From Pseudomonas fluorescens (GTDB lineage: Bacteria; Pseudomonadota; Gammaproteobacteria; Pseudomonadales; Pseudomonadaceae), in NCBI RefSeq assembly GCF_902497625.1, contig NZ_CABVGX010000020.1:39443-103442 (forward strand): a DNA stretch of 64,000 nucleotides. The letters are read 5' to 3'. The position numbers and the translations under genes were made by a program. The notes beneath the pieces were generated by a model. That model was not told where the DNA came from. It worked only from the letters and a program-made list of their open reading frames with translations, and did no database searches. Positions 46,689 to 59,049 of the stretch are shown one piece after another (position 1 is the stretch's first letter; each line of letters begins with the position of its first letter).

Positions 46689-47699
46689 ATGATGTTTCGA
46701 AATACCCTGCGCCGCGGCCTGACCATTACCCTGTTCGGCCTGGCCATTGCCACCTCCCTCGCCCATGCGGCTGATCCGGTTTCCCTGACGCTCTACAACG
46801 GTCAACACAAAGAAGTCGGCGACGCAGTTGCCAAGGCTTTCGAAGCCAAGACCGGCATCCACGTCAACGTGCGCAAGGGCAGCAGCAACCAGCTGGCCAG
46901 CCAGGTTGTCGAAGAGGGCGAGCGCTCCCCTGCCGACGTGATCTATACCGAAGAATCGCCTCCGCTGAACAAACTCGGTCAACAGGGCGTGCTCGCGCCT
47001 GCCGACGCGGCCACCCTGGCCGTGCTGCCCAAGGACTATGTCGCCGCAGACGGCACCTGGATCGGCATCACTGCCCGGGTTCGTGTAGTCGCCTACAACC
47101 CCAAGCTGATCGACGAGAAAGACCTGCCGAAATCGGTGATGGAATTCTCCGATCCGAAATGGCAAGGCAAGGTCGGCTTCGTGCCTACCAGCGGCGCATT
47201 TCAGGAACAGGCCGTGGCAATCATCAAAGTGCACGGCAGGGACGCAGCCGAAGAATGGCTGACCGGCCTGCGCGCGTTCGGCAAAACCTACAGCAACAAC
47301 ATGGTCGCCCTGAAAGCCGTGGAGAACGGTGAAGTGGCGACCGTGCTGGTGAACAACTACTACTGGTTTGCGCTGCAACGTGAAAAGGGCCAGCTCGATT
47401 CGAAACTGCATTACTTCACCGGCGGTGACGTTGGCGGAATGATCACTGTCTCCAGCGCGGCCGTGTTGAAATCCAGCAAGCATCCCAAAGAAGCACAGCA
47501 ATTGCTCGCCTACATGGCCAGCGAAGAAGGTCAACGGGTGATCACTCAGACCACTGCCGAATACCCGCTGCACAAAGGCATGGAATCGGATCGTGGACTC
47601 AAGCCGTTCAGTGAACTCGAAGCGCCGAAAGTCACACCGGCGGACCTCGGCAATGCCGAAGAAGCCCTCGACCTGGAACGTGACGTTGGCCTGAACTGA
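46689..47699 (+). CDS. Ferric iron ABC transporter substrate-binding protein (FbpA/HitA type)
   Basis: A 336-residue periplasmic protein with signal peptide (MMFRNTLRRGLTITLFGLAI, cleavage expected at AHA-AD). Mature start VSLTLYNGQHKE has the His ligand, YTEESPP the acidic ligand region, and NNYYWFALQ the tyrosine pair that binds Fe3+ in H. influenzae hFbpA. Delivers Fe3+ to the permease that follows; a Fur box stands upstream. AGGAA precedes two adjacent ATGs, the first was taken. Confidence 0.93.
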   Translation: MMFRNTLRRGLTITLFGLAIATSLAHAADPVSLTLYNGQHKEVGDAVAKAFEAKTGIHVNVRKGSSNQLASQVVEEGERSPADVIYTEESPPLNKLGQQGVLAPADAATLAVLPKDYVAADGTWIGITARVRVVAYNPKLIDEKDLPKSVMEFSDPKWQGKVGFVPTSGAFQEQAVAIIKVHGRDAAEEWLTGLRAFGKTYSNNMVALKAVENGEVATVLVNNYYWFALQREKGQLDSKLHYFTGGDVGGMITVSSAAVLKSSKHPKEAQQLLAYMASEEGQRVITQTTAEYPLHKGMESDRGLKPFSELEAPKVTPADLGNAEEALDLERDVGLN

Positions 47700-49264
47700 T
47701 GAGCGCGTCGTTATCCGCCCCCGCTTCGCGTGGGCGATACGTGCCGCGGCGCAAGCGGCCTTCGATCTGGCTGCTGATGCCGGTTTTGCTTCTGGTTGTT
47801 CTGAGCCTGTTGCCGCTCGCTTACGTTGGCTTGAAAACCTGGCAAGCAGGCTGGGCCGAAGCCGTGCATTTACTATGGCGACCGTATGTATTCGGTTTAT
47901 TGCGCAACACCCTCGCGCTGATGGTCGGCGTGACGGTCGCCTGTGGCGTGATCGGCCTGTCGCTGGCCTGGTTGCTGGAGCGCAGTAACTTACCGGGCCG
48001 GCGCGTCTGGGGCGTGATTCTTTGCTTGCCGTTTGCGGTGCCAGCCTTTGTCAGCAGTTTTACATGGGTATCCCTGAGCGCGAACTTCGAGGGCCTGGGC
48101 GGGGCGATTCTGGTGATGACCCTGTCCAAGTACCCGTTGATCTTTCTGCCGGTCGCGGCGACTCTGCGCAATCTTGATCCCTCGCTGGAAGAATCGGCAC
48201 GCACCCTGGGACAGAATCGTTGGGGCGTGTTCTTCCGCGTCACCTTGCCGCTCCTCTGGCCGTCACTGCTGGCAGGCGCACTCCTGATTGAGCTGCACAT
48301 GCTGGTGGAATTCGGTGCGCTGTCGATCATTGGCCTGCAGACGTTCACGACGGCAATTTATCAGCAGTTCGAACTGGAATTCAGCAACGCCAATGCGGCG
48401 ATGCTCTCGGCGGTGCTGCTCGCGCTGTGCCTGATGCTGCTGTGGTGTGAGCTGCGAGTTAGAGGCAAAGGTCGGCATGTGCGCACCGGTCAAGGCGCGG
48501 CACGGCGTGCGGCGCAGGTGCAGCTCGGGCCATGGACAGCCGCCGGACAGTTTTATTGCCTGTTGCTGGCAATCATCGGCAGCGGCGTTCCCTTGGGGAT
48601 GCTGGCGTACTGGCTGGCGGTGGGCTCCTCCGCAGCGTTCCCGGTGGCGACGATCAGCGAAGCGCTGCTGTCGTCTCTGGCGCTGTCGCTGGGTGGCGCG
48701 GCGCTGTGTCTGGTGCTCGCTGTCCCGGTTGGGTTACTGGTGGTGCGCTACAAGGGACAACTGGCGATCTGGGCCGAGCGCTTGCCATACTTGCTGCATG
48801 CGCTGCCTGGGCTGGTCATTGCGCTGACGCTGGTGTATTTCGCCCTGCACTACGTTCCAGTGCTGTACCAGACCTCGGCTTTGTTGCTGATCGCCTATGC
48901 GCTGTTGTTTTTGCCGCTGGCTCAGGCGCCGATTCGCACAGCACTGAACAAGGCAGCGCCGCAGCTTGAAGAAGCGGCTCGAACGCTGGGCGCCTCGTCT
49001 TTCACTGCGTTTTGTCGAGTGACGTTGCCGATTATTTTTCCGGCGCTGGGGGCGGCGTTTGCGCTGGTGTTTCTGGATGCGATGAAGGAGCTGACGGCGA
49101 CGCTGCTGCTGAGTCCGACCGGGCTGAATACACTGGCGACAGAGGTGTGGGCGCATACCGCGAATGTTGAGTTTGCCGCAGCGGCGCCTTATGCGGCGTT
49201 GTTGATTCTGGTGTCGGGATTGCCGGTTTATCTGCTGACGACGCGGATGTATCTGAGCCGCTGA
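47699..49264 (+). CDS. Ferric iron ABC transporter permease (FbpB/HitB type)
   Basis: A 521-residue double permease with twelve or so membrane segments and two BPD domains, each with an EAA loop: EESARTLGQNRWGVFFRVTL at about 163 and EEAARTLGASSFTAFCRVTL at about 423. The start overlaps the stop of the binding-protein gene by one base. No ATPase gene follows; a distant fbpC-type ATPase must serve it. Confidence 0.93.
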   Translation: MSASLSAPASRGRYVPRRKRPSIWLLMPVLLLVVLSLLPLAYVGLKTWQAGWAEAVHLLWRPYVFGLLRNTLALMVGVTVACGVIGLSLAWLLERSNLPGRRVWGVILCLPFAVPAFVSSFTWVSLSANFEGLGGAILVMTLSKYPLIFLPVAATLRNLDPSLEESARTLGQNRWGVFFRVTLPLLWPSLLAGALLIELHMLVEFGALSIIGLQTFTTAIYQQFELEFSNANAAMLSAVLLALCLMLLWCELRVRGKGRHVRTGQGAARRAAQVQLGPWTAAGQFYCLLLAIIGSGVPLGMLAYWLAVGSSAAFPVATISEALLSSLALSLGGAALCLVLAVPVGLLVVRYKGQLAIWAERLPYLLHALPGLVIALTLVYFALHYVPVLYQTSALLLIAYALLFLPLAQAPIRTALNKAAPQLEEAARTLGASSFTAFCRVTLPIIFPALGAAFALVFLDAMKELTATLLLSPTGLNTLATEVWAHTANVEFAAAAPYAALLILVSGLPVYLLTTRMYLSR

Positions 49265-49270
49265 TGAAGC

Positions 49271-49338
49271 AAAGATCGCAGCCTGCGGCAGCTCCTACAC
49301 GAAATATGCGTAGGAGCTACCGCAGGCTGCGATCTTTT
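49271..49338. repeat. Inverted repeat between the iron permease and chemoreceptor genes
   Basis: AAAGATCGCAGCCTGCGGCA-GCTCCTA pairs with TAGGAGCTACCGCAGGCTGC-GATCTTTT, one mismatch, loop 13 bases. Shares AGATCGCAGCCT and GCTCCTAC with the elements at 3.2 and 33.2 kb. Sits in a convergent gap, so it is likely a two-way terminator. Confidence 0.9.
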
Positions 49339-49342
49339 GATC

Positions 49343-51277
49343 TTAAGCCCTGAACTGCCCCAGACTCGCCTTCAGCTGCGCCGCCAATCCGTCCAGCACC
49401 TTGCCGCTAGCCGTGGTTTCCACCACCGCTTGCGCTGCTTTCTCGGCCTGCGCATGAATGGTTTCGACCCGACTGCGCACAGCATGAGCACCCTGCGCCT
49501 GATGCGCCGCTGCCTGCGTGGCCAGACCAATCGCAGCATGCACCTGCTCGACCGACGCCTGCACCGATTGCTGCAGTCGAGCACTGTCACGCAAGACCAG
49601 CAATCCTTCATTCGCCTGACGCCCGGCCTGACCAATCGCCGCCACCGCCTCACGTGCGCCTTGTTGCAAGGCGACAATGTGCGCCTGGATGTCACCGGTG
49701 GAGCTTTGCGTCTTGCTTGCCAACGCCCGCACTTCATCCGCCACCACAGCAAATCCACGACCCGTCTCGCCGGCGCGTGCAGCTTCGATGGCGGCGTTCA
49801 GGGCCAGCAGGTTGGTCTGCTCGGCGATGCCGTGAATCACCGTCAACACCACTTCAATCTGTTCACTCTGCTGCGCCAGTCGCTCGATCACTTGCGCGCC
49901 GGTATCGACCTGCCCGGCCAACGCTTCGATCAGGCTACCGACCTTCGCCGACGTCCGGGTGTTTTCATCAGTGGCCGAGCGAATGTCGACAACCTGCTGT
50001 AAGGCCGCCTGCATGGCGTGACTTTCGGACTGCGCCTCGTCTGCCATCTGCGACAGGGCGCGCAGACTTTCCGCCACCTCGTCGCGCTGCATGCCGGCAG
50101 CAGCGTCGGCACCGGCGTTGCGCAAAGTCATGGCACCGATTTCAACGCCGGTACGCTGAGCCACATCGCCCGCCTCGCGCACGATCGGCTGCAACTTATC
50201 CACAAAGCGATTGACCGCCGAGGCCATGTCGCCGATTTCATCCTTGCTGTTGATCTGTACACGCTTGGTCAGGTCGCCTTCGCCGGCAGCCAGATCATCC
50301 ATCGCCGCGATCAGCATTTTCAGGCGATTGACTACGCGACGGCCGAGCACGATGGCCAGCAACAGCAGCACGCCCAGGCCGACCAGCGCCAGGCCCATGC
50401 CGATGCGCCAGCGCAAGGTCATTGCCGCTTCCTGAACGGTGTCGTTGGTATTCGCCTGCATTTCCGAGGCAGTGGCCTGCGCCGAGGTCAGGCGCGCACG
50501 CATTGCAGTGGCGCTGTCAGCGGCAGCCCCTTTGAGGCTATCGCCGACCAGCTGATCGCTGCTGGCGATCAACGCCGAGAAACGCTTGTCCAGAGCCGCC
50601 AGATCGGCGTCCACGGAGGCGGTTGAAACGCCCATCAGCACCTTGCCGATTTCCACGCCGTTAGGATTGATCGACGCTTCGAGGTAATAAACCGAGGGAT
50701 CGTTTTTCGCCGCATCGAGGACCTTGTCCAACGCTCGTTCGCCTTGGCCCTTCTCCAGAAGCGCCTTGTTGATCGGGTTCTCCCGGTTCAGGTAACGGGT
50801 CAAATGCTGGCCGGTAGCGTCGTCATAGACTACGAACAACACGTTGGGATTGCGCTGCGCCCGGCGGGCGAATTCGGACAGGGTGGGTACATCGCTGTCC
50901 CACATGGCGCGGGGCGCGACCGAGGCCAGCAACTGCGCCATATCATTGGCGGAATCCTTCAGGCTTTTTTCCAGCGTTGCACGCAACTGCGTCTGCTCGT
51001 CCTTCAAGCGCGCGGACAACCCGACGGTCAACCGCTGCCGGGTATTGGTCGAGAGCGTATCCAGGCTCGAGGTCACTTCGCGCCCCGCCTGCTCTAGCTC
51101 TCCAGAGAGCTTTTGACTGTCGGCGCCGAGGCGCACAGCCAAATCAGCCTCGAGCGCGGTAACCGTGCTCCGGGTCAGAGCGACCGCCACCAACACCTGC
51201 ACCAAAAGAGCGATACCAAGCGTAACGAACACGGGCCGCAACAAACGGCTTTGTAACAATGAGAGAACGGCTGACAC
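49343..51277 (-). CDS. Methyl-accepting chemotaxis protein
   Basis: A 644-residue chemoreceptor with GTG start and GAGGGA before it. TM1 at about 13-33 ([21 protein letters not shown]), a 250-residue periplasmic sensor with helical outer parts and a PAS-like [21 protein letters not shown]2 at about 290-312, HAMP ([20 protein letters not shown]), and the signalling tip [19 protein letters not shown]. No NWETF-like CheR tether at the C-terminus. Ligand unknown. Confidence 0.95.
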   Translation of the reverse strand: MSAVLSLLQSRLLRPVFVTLGIALLVQVLVAVALTRSTVTALEADLAVRLGADSQKLSGELEQAGREVTSSLDTLSTNTRQRLTVGLSARLKDEQTQLRATLEKSLKDSANDMAQLLASVAPRAMWDSDVPTLSEFARRAQRNPNVLFVVYDDATGQHLTRYLNRENPINKALLEKGQGERALDKVLDAAKNDPSVYYLEASINPNGVEIGKVLMGVSTASVDADLAALDKRFSALIASSDQLVGDSLKGAAADSATAMRARLTSAQATASEMQANTNDTVQEAAMTLRWRIGMGLALVGLGVLLLLAIVLGRRVVNRLKMLIAAMDDLAAGEGDLTKRVQINSKDEIGDMASAVNRFVDKLQPIVREAGDVAQRTGVEIGAMTLRNAGADAAAGMQRDEVAESLRALSQMADEAQSESHAMQAALQQVVDIRSATDENTRTSAKVGSLIEALAGQVDTGAQVIERLAQQSEQIEVVLTVIHGIAEQTNLLALNAAIEAARAGETGRGFAVVADEVRALASKTQSSTGDIQAHIVALQQGAREAVAAIGQAGRQANEGLLVLRDSARLQQSVQASVEQVHAAIGLATQAAAHQAQGAHAVRSRVETIHAQAEKAAQAVVETTASGKVLDGLAAQLKASLGQFRA

Positions 51278-51379
51278 GTGGAATCCCTCGGCTTTGGCGC
51301 CATTAAATTGATGGCACGCTGGTAGCGATGCTTTTATTCAACATCACAGCAAAGGTCATGCCGTCCCGAGGGCAGATAC

Positions 51380-51411
51380 CACAAAGGGCCCAATCAAGGG
51401 CCCTTTGTGTT
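51380..51411 (-). terminator. Terminator hairpin after purA
   Basis: CACAAAGGGCC, loop about 9, GGCCCTTTGTG. The best T-run is on the plus side, but the minus-strand purA transcript reaches it first, 16 bases after its stop. Confidence 0.75.
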
Positions 51412-51427
51412 TTACATCAATAGCTTA

Positions 51428-53960
<2,533 letters not shown>

Positions 53961-54161
53961 TACGCCATTCCCCTATAATCCGGGCAGCAAGCCCTTGGGC
54001 GAGCCTTGAGTGAAGCAGAAAATGATCGGTCCATGCGCAAACCACGCGCATGAACAACGTGGCGAAAAGCCTGAATCGGCCTCGCCAACCACTTTCCTCG
54101 AAAAACATGTCGAGTCATTCGACTCAGTCGCCTGCTGAACAGCAATCAAACGTGCAGACGC
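53961..54161. other. hflC-hisZ intergenic region, no DUF2065 gene
   Basis: Between the hflC terminator and hisZ about 200 bases contain no credible gene. Read on the minus strand, GATTATAGGGG just before hisZ may be the -10/ribosome area of the hisZ-purA unit. A small DUF2065 (YjeT-like) gene often lies here in gamma-proteobacteria; it was looked for and not found. Confidence 0.55.
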
Positions 54162-54185
54162 AAAAAAGCCGGGAATTTCCCGGCT
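54162..54185 (-). terminator. Terminator of the hfq-hflCK operon end
   Basis: Minus strand GCCGGGAAATTCCCGGCTTTTTTG: short GC stem with T-run, 86 bases after the hflC stop. Confidence 0.92.
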
Positions 54186-54270
54186 GCCGCATCATACACT
54201 CGTTTTTCCAAAGGATCACCCCGCCCGAGGTTTTAGCCGCCAGGCGGGAATGATTCAGGTCACCGAGTTA

Positions 54271-55140
54271 TCAAGGTTTGGCTTTTTCCAGGTAACGGAA
54301 GAAGTCGCTGCTTGGGTCCAGGACCATGACGTCGGATTTGTTCGCGAAGCTTTCACGGTAGGCACGCAGGCTACGGTAGAAACCATAGAACTCCTGATCC
54401 TGACCGTAGGCCTTGGAGTAGATCGCAGCAGCCTGGGCATCACCGTCACCGCGAACCTCTTCAGATTCACGATAGGCTTCAGCCAGCAGCACACGGCGTT
54501 GACGATCGGCGTCAGCACGAATGCCTTCTGCCAGCTCGTTACCCTTGGCGCGGTGTTCACGAGCTTCACGCTCACGCTCGGAGCTCATGCGCTCGAACAC
54601 GCTACGGTTCACTTCCTTCGGCAAATCGATGGCCTTGACCCGAACATCAACCACTTCGATGCCCAGCTCTTTTTCCGCCATCTTGTTCAGCGAAGCCGTG
54701 ATATCGGTCATCAGTGCATCACGTTCACCGGATACCACTTCGTGCAGCGTGCGCTTACCAAACTGGTCACGCAGACCCGATTCGAGACGACGCGACAAGC
54801 GTTCATCAGCGATCTGCTTGAGGCCGGATGTCGCGGTGTAGTAACGCTCTGCGTCCTTCACGCGCCATTTGGCGTAGGCATCAACCATGACCGCTTTCTT
54901 TTCCAGCGTCAGGAAGCGTTGCGTCGGTGCATCCAGCGTCATCAGGCGTGCGTCGAATTTGCGCACCTGGTTAACGTAAGGCACTTTCACATGCAGACCC
55001 GGCTGAACATCGGCCTGAACCACACGACCAAATTGCAGCAGTACCGCACGCTCGGTCTGAGCCACGATGTAGAAGCAGTTCCAGGCTGCGATCGCCAGAA
55101 CGACGACAACAATTAGAGTGATCAGCGATTTATTGCTCAT
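54271..55140 (-). CDS. hflC: Membrane protease regulator HflC
   Basis: A 289-residue SPFH-domain protein with one N-terminal anchor (LITLIVVVVLAIAAWNCFYI). Band-7 core TERAVLLQFGRVVQADVQPG and the flotillin-like Glu/Ala/Arg-rich helix REREAREHRAKGNELAEGIR. HflC with HflK forms the large periplasmic cage that restrains FtsH. Its ATG overlaps the hflK stop by one base. Confidence 0.97.
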   Translation of the reverse strand: MSNKSLITLIVVVVLAIAAWNCFYIVAQTERAVLLQFGRVVQADVQPGLHVKVPYVNQVRKFDARLMTLDAPTQRFLTLEKKAVMVDAYAKWRVKDAERYYTATSGLKQIADERLSRRLESGLRDQFGKRTLHEVVSGERDALMTDITASLNKMAEKELGIEVVDVRVKAIDLPKEVNRSVFERMSSEREREAREHRAKGNELAEGIRADADRQRRVLLAEAYRESEEVRGDGDAQAAAIYSKAYGQDQEFYGFYRSLRAYRESFANKSDVMVLDPSSDFFRYLEKAKP

Positions 55141-56312
55141 CAGCGACTCTCCCTGGTACGTGCCGGCTGTTGTTGCAGATCAGCTGCGGCACGTGCATTC
55201 GCTTCATTGCTGGTGGCTGCCGCACCGCTCACGGGAGCACTGGTGTTGCGACCACTTTCGACCATCTTGTCCAGCGGCAAGTACAGCAGATTGCTCTGGC
55301 CATTCTTGTTGCCGGTCACGAGAACCTTGCTGGTGTTGCTGAAGACTTCCTGCATGGTGTCCAGATACAGACGCTCGCGGGTGACTTCAGGGGCCTTGCG
55401 ATACTCGCTGACCAGTTTGGTAAAGCGATCGGCTTCACCCTTGGCACGCGAGACGGTTTCGTCGCGATAACCATTGGCATCCTCAAGGATGCGCTGGGCC
55501 TGACCACGGGCTTCCGGCACAACGCCATTGGCATAGGTTTCCGCCTGGTTACGCGAACGCTGCTCGTCTTCCCGGGCGCGGATCACGTCATCGAAAGCTT
55601 CCTGCACTTCACGCGGTGCCGCTGCGCTCTGTACGTTGACCTGAGTGACGGTGATACCGGTGCGATAGGTATCCATGAAGCGTTGCAGCCGCTCCTTGAT
55701 CTCGCTGGCCATCAACTCACGACCTTCGGTCAGCACCTGATCCATCGCGGTGGAACCCACCACGTGGCGCAACGCACTTTCTGTCGCGTGTTGCAGGCTG
55801 ATTTCCGGCTGATCGACGCTCAGCACGAAGTCCTGCAGGTTGCTGATCTTGTACTGCACGGTCAGCGGCACTTCGACGATGTTCTCGTCTTCAGTCAGCA
55901 TTTGACCTTGCTTGGTATAAGCCCGCTCACGCGTGACGTTCTCCATGTACTTGCGATCAATCGGCGGGAAATAGATATTCAGACCCGGGCCAACCGTTTC
56001 GTAATACTTGCCGAAGCGCAGCACTACGGCTTGCTCCTGCTCGTCGACGACGTAGACCGCGCTGTACAGCCAAACGGCCGCCAGCACGACGAGCACGATG
56101 CCCAGAATGCCGCCGAAGCCGCCACTCCTGCCCGAACCGCCGCCATCGTCACCACGTTTCTTACCACCACCGAACAACCCGTTCAGGCTTTCCTGCAGCT
56201 TTCGGAAGGCCTCGTCGAGATCCGGTGGTCCCTTGCGGTCGCCGTTATTGCGGCGCTTGCCACCCCAAGGATCCTGATTATTCGAGTTGCCACCCGGCTC
56301 ATTCCAAGCCAT
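55140..56312 (-). CDS. hflK: Membrane protease regulator HflK
   Basis: A 390-residue SPFH protein: Gly/Asn-rich cytoplasmic start (MAWNEPGGNSNNQDPWGG), anchor GFGGILGIVLVVLAAVWLYSA at about 80-100, then the band-7 domain (DEQEQAVVLRFGKYYETVGP). ATG 56312 has GGAG six bases upstream. Partner of HflC in the FtsH-regulating complex. 96 bases downstream of hflX. Confidence 0.97.
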   Translation of the reverse strand: MAWNEPGGNSNNQDPWGGKRRNNGDRKGPPDLDEAFRKLQESLNGLFGGGKKRGDDGGGSGRSGGFGGILGIVLVVLAAVWLYSAVYVVDEQEQAVVLRFGKYYETVGPGLNIYFPPIDRKYMENVTRERAYTKQGQMLTEDENIVEVPLTVQYKISNLQDFVLSVDQPEISLQHATESALRHVVGSTAMDQVLTEGRELMASEIKERLQRFMDTYRTGITVTQVNVQSAAAPREVQEAFDDVIRAREDEQRSRNQAETYANGVVPEARGQAQRILEDANGYRDETVSRAKGEADRFTKLVSEYRKAPEVTRERLYLDTMQEVFSNTSKVLVTGNKNGQSNLLYLPLDKMVESGRNTSAPVSGAAATSNEANARAAADLQQQPARTRESR

Positions 56313-56408
56313 AGCGCTCTCCATCTGATAAAGCAAAGACGCACCCACGGCGCGCCGACCAATGCTACAGAATGCCTGTCACCACGGCACAACCGCTTTC
56401 TCAGGCTT

Positions 56409-57710
56409 TTATTGCAAAGTGTGTTGCTCGATGAATTCCATCGGCTGCAATCCCTCGCGGCTCACCAGTCGATTCAACTCGATGCGTGGCAAACGAACGG
56501 CCAGCAGGCTGATGCCTTCTTCGTCGTGTTCTTCTTTCTGTACCGCACCCAACTCGAAAAACTGCGCACGCAGTCGAGCAAAACGTTGCGGCAAGCGCAA
56601 GGTACCAATGAACATCTCACTGCCCAGCAACTCGGCAATGGCTTGTTCAAGCAATTCCAGACCGCTGCCATCACGCGCCGACAGCCAGACCCTTTGGGGC
56701 TTGCCATTTTCGTCGCGCTGGATTTGTGGCTCAACGCCTTCAAGCAAATCGAGTTTGTTATAGACCTCGAGGATCGGCAAGTCCTGAGCACCAATCTCGC
56801 CCAGCACCACCATCACCTGCTCGATCTGCAACATGCGATCCGGTTCGGCTGCATCGATCACGTGCAGCAGCAGGTCGGAGTTGCTCGACTCTTCGAGAGT
56901 AGATCGAAATGCCTCAACCAGCTTGTGCGGCAAGTGCCGAATGAAACCCACGGTGTCAGCCAGGACAATCGGCCCCAGGTCATCCAGTTCGAGACGGCGC
57001 AAGGTCGGGTCCAGCGTGGCAAACAACTGGTCCGCCGCATACACGTCGGATTTCGTCACGTTGTTGAAAAGCGTTGATTTACCGGCGTTGGTATACCCCA
57101 CCAGCGACACGGTAGGAATATCCGCACGCGTACGGCCACGTCGCGACTGTTCGCGCTGGCTGCGCACTTTTTCCAGGCGGCCCTTGATCTGGCGCAGGCG
57201 AACCCGCAGCAGACGACGGTCGGTTTCGAGCTGGGTTTCACCCGGGCCGCGCATGCCGATACCGCCACCCTGACGCTCAAGGTGGGTCCAGCCACGAACC
57301 AGGCGAGTGCTCATGTGGTCAAGCTGGGCCAGTTCGACCTGGAGCTTGCCTTCATGAGTACGGGCGCGCTGGGCAAAAATATCGAGAATCAAACCGGTAC
57401 GGTCGATCACGCGACACTCGAAGACACGTTCGAGGTTACGTTCCTGACTGGGCGTGAGCACGTGATTGAAGATCACCAGGTCCGCTTTTTCGGCATGCAC
57501 CAGATCGCGCAGTTCCTCGACCTTGCCGCTGCCGACCAGAAATTTGGCGGTTGGCCGATGACGCGGCACGTTAACAAACGCAACGGTCTCGGCGCCGGCC
57601 GAATTAGCCAATTCCTGAAACTCCTGCGGATCTTCGCGCGCCTCAGGGTCCTGTCCATCCAAGTGAACGAGGATTACTCGTTCACCACCACCGTGGCGCT
57701 CAAAGAACAA
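56409..57710 (-). CDS. hflX: Ribosome-associated GTPase HflX
   Basis: A 433-residue GTPase: N-terminal HflX domain (FLVGSGKVEELRDLV), coiled helix, then G domain with P-loop VGYTNAGKSTLFNNV (about 200-214), switch DTVGFIRHLPHKLVEAFRST and NKLDLLEG. Splits stalled or stressed ribosomes and rescues heat-damaged 50S. Twelve bases after hfq, as part of the classic hfq-hflX-hflK-hflC order. Confidence 0.97.
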   Translation of the reverse strand: MFFERHGGGERVILVHLDGQDPEAREDPQEFQELANSAGAETVAFVNVPRHRPTAKFLVGSGKVEELRDLVHAEKADLVIFNHVLTPSQERNLERVFECRVIDRTGLILDIFAQRARTHEGKLQVELAQLDHMSTRLVRGWTHLERQGGGIGMRGPGETQLETDRRLLRVRLRQIKGRLEKVRSQREQSRRGRTRADIPTVSLVGYTNAGKSTLFNNVTKSDVYAADQLFATLDPTLRRLELDDLGPIVLADTVGFIRHLPHKLVEAFRSTLEESSNSDLLLHVIDAAEPDRMLQIEQVMVVLGEIGAQDLPILEVYNKLDLLEGVEPQIQRDENGKPQRVWLSARDGSGLELLEQAIAELLGSEMFIGTLRLPQRFARLRAQFFELGAVQKEEHDEEGISLLAVRLPRIELNRLVSREGLQPMEFIEQHTLQ

Positions 57711-57722
57711 AGGAGACTCCTA

Positions 57723-57983
57723 TCAGGCGTTACCTGGCTCAGCGTCACCTGCTTCGGATTCGGTTGCGCTAGGCAGACGAATTGGACGAACCGGCACCAC
57801 TGTAGAGATAGCGTGTTTGTAGACCATCTGGCTGACGGTGTTTTTCAGCAGGATAACGAACTGGTCGAAGGACTCGATCGTACCTTGCAGTTTGATCCCG
57901 TTGACCAGGTAGATGGAAACCCCCACTTTCTCTTTACGTAAAGTATTCAAGTAAGGGTCTTGTAGCGAATGCCCTTTTGACAT
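57723..57983 (-). CDS. hfq: RNA chaperone Hfq
   Basis: An 86-residue Sm-like protein: [20 protein letters not shown], Sm1 [20 protein letters not shown] and Sm2 [15 protein letters not shown] with the proximal KH motif. Short acidic tail. Hexamer that pairs small RNAs with mRNAs and, in Pseudomonas, acts with Crc in catabolite control. ATG 57983 with AAGGAG upstream; three residues longer start is unlikely. Confidence 0.98.
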   Translation of the reverse strand: MSKGHSLQDPYLNTLRKEKVGVSIYLVNGIKLQGTIESFDQFVILLKNTVSQMVYKHAISTVVPVRPIRLPSATESEAGDAEPGNA

Positions 57984-58077
57984 GTGCCGCACTCCTTTAA
58001 GGATTCAATATAAAAAATAGGTAAACAGATGGCTTGTGGCCGTCACACCCCCAAGGATAGACGGCAATTGCAAGGAC

Positions 58078-59049
58078 TCAGCTCAATATGGAGATGGTCC
58101 CCAGGTATTTCAAGGCGCGCGGCAGATTGTCGCAATCCAGGCTGTCCAGCCAATGCAAGTCAGCCCAACTGCGCAGCCAGGTGAACTGGCGCTTCGCCAA
58201 TTGGCGCGTGGCAATGATTCCACGCTCCTGCATCTCGGCTTGCGTCAGCTTGCCATCCAGGTAGTCCCAGACTTGTCGATAGCCTACCGCACGTATAGAC
58301 GGCAACCCTGAGTGCAGGTCACTTCGCTCACGCAGGGCTACGACCTCGTCAATGAATCCCTGTTCCAACATTAAAGTGAATCTTTGTTTAATTCGCGAGT
58401 GCAATACCTGACGATCTGCCGGAGCAATGGCCAGGTTCGCGACAGTATAGGGCAATTGTTGCAGTCCCGAAGCGGCTGCTTCAGTACTTTGCGCACTTTG
58501 TCTGAGCCGCAGCTCGGTCATGCTCTGACCGCTCACGCGATAAACTTCCAGGGCCCGACTGAGACGTTGTGGATCGTTTGGATGAATTCGTGCCGCCGAG
58601 ACCGGGTCGATCGCCGCCAACTGCTCATGCAGGACCTGCCAGCCAAGGCTCGCGGCTTCTTCTTCAATCTGTGCGCGCACTTGGGCATCGGCGGCGGGCA
58701 TGTCCGCCAGACCCTCGAGCAACGCTTTGTAATAAAGCATTGTGCCGCCCACCAGCAGCGGAATCTTGCCGCGCGCGGTGACCTCGGCCATCGCTTCAAG
58801 CGCATCTCGGCGAAAATCGGCCGCCGAATAACTCTCTGCCGGATCGAGAATGTCGATCAGGCGATGCGGAAATTCGGCCAGAAGTTCTTTCGACGGCTTG
58901 GCGGTGCCGATGTCCATGCCGCGATACACTAGCGCCGAGTCGACACTGATCAATTCGCATGGCAGGACTTTCGTCAATTCGATGGCCAGATCGGTCTTGC
59001 CCGCTGCGGTCGGGCCCATCAGGAAAATCGCAGGAGGGAGACGGTTCAT
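58078..59049 (-). CDS. miaA: tRNA dimethylallyltransferase MiaA
   Basis: A 323-residue enzyme that adds a dimethylallyl group to A37 of UNN-reading tRNAs. P-loop [17 protein letters not shown] (about 8-24), [18 protein letters not shown] and RHxFTWLR-like [12 protein letters not shown] 59049 overlaps the mutL stop by one base, so it is coupled to mutL; the longer frame to 59124 would overlap mutL deeply and is rejected. Confidence 0.97.
   Translation of the reverse strand: MNRLPPAIFLMGPTAAGKTDLAIELTKVLPCELISVDSALVYRGMDIGTAKPSKELLAEFPHRLIDILDPAESYSAADFRRDALEAMAEVTARGKIPLLVGGTMLYYKALLEGLADMPAADAQVRAQIEEEAASLGWQVLHEQLAAIDPVSAARIHPNDPQRLSRALEVYRVSGQSMTELRLRQSAQSTEAAASGLQQLPYTVANLAIAPADRQVLHSRIKQRFTLMLEQGFIDEVVALRERSDLHSGLPSIRAVGYRQVWDYLDGKLTQAEMQERGIIATRQLAKRQFTWLRSWADLHWLDSLDCDNLPRALKYLGTISILS

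Noticed and set aside
51310..51335. Sigma-54-like TGGCACGCTGGTAGC on the plus strand
   Set aside because: The -12 is TAGC instead of TTGC and no plus-strand gene follows.
55170..57077. 635-codon plus-strand frame opposite hflK/hflX
   Set aside because: It spans the complements of two genes and their gap, no homology recognised, no ribosome site.
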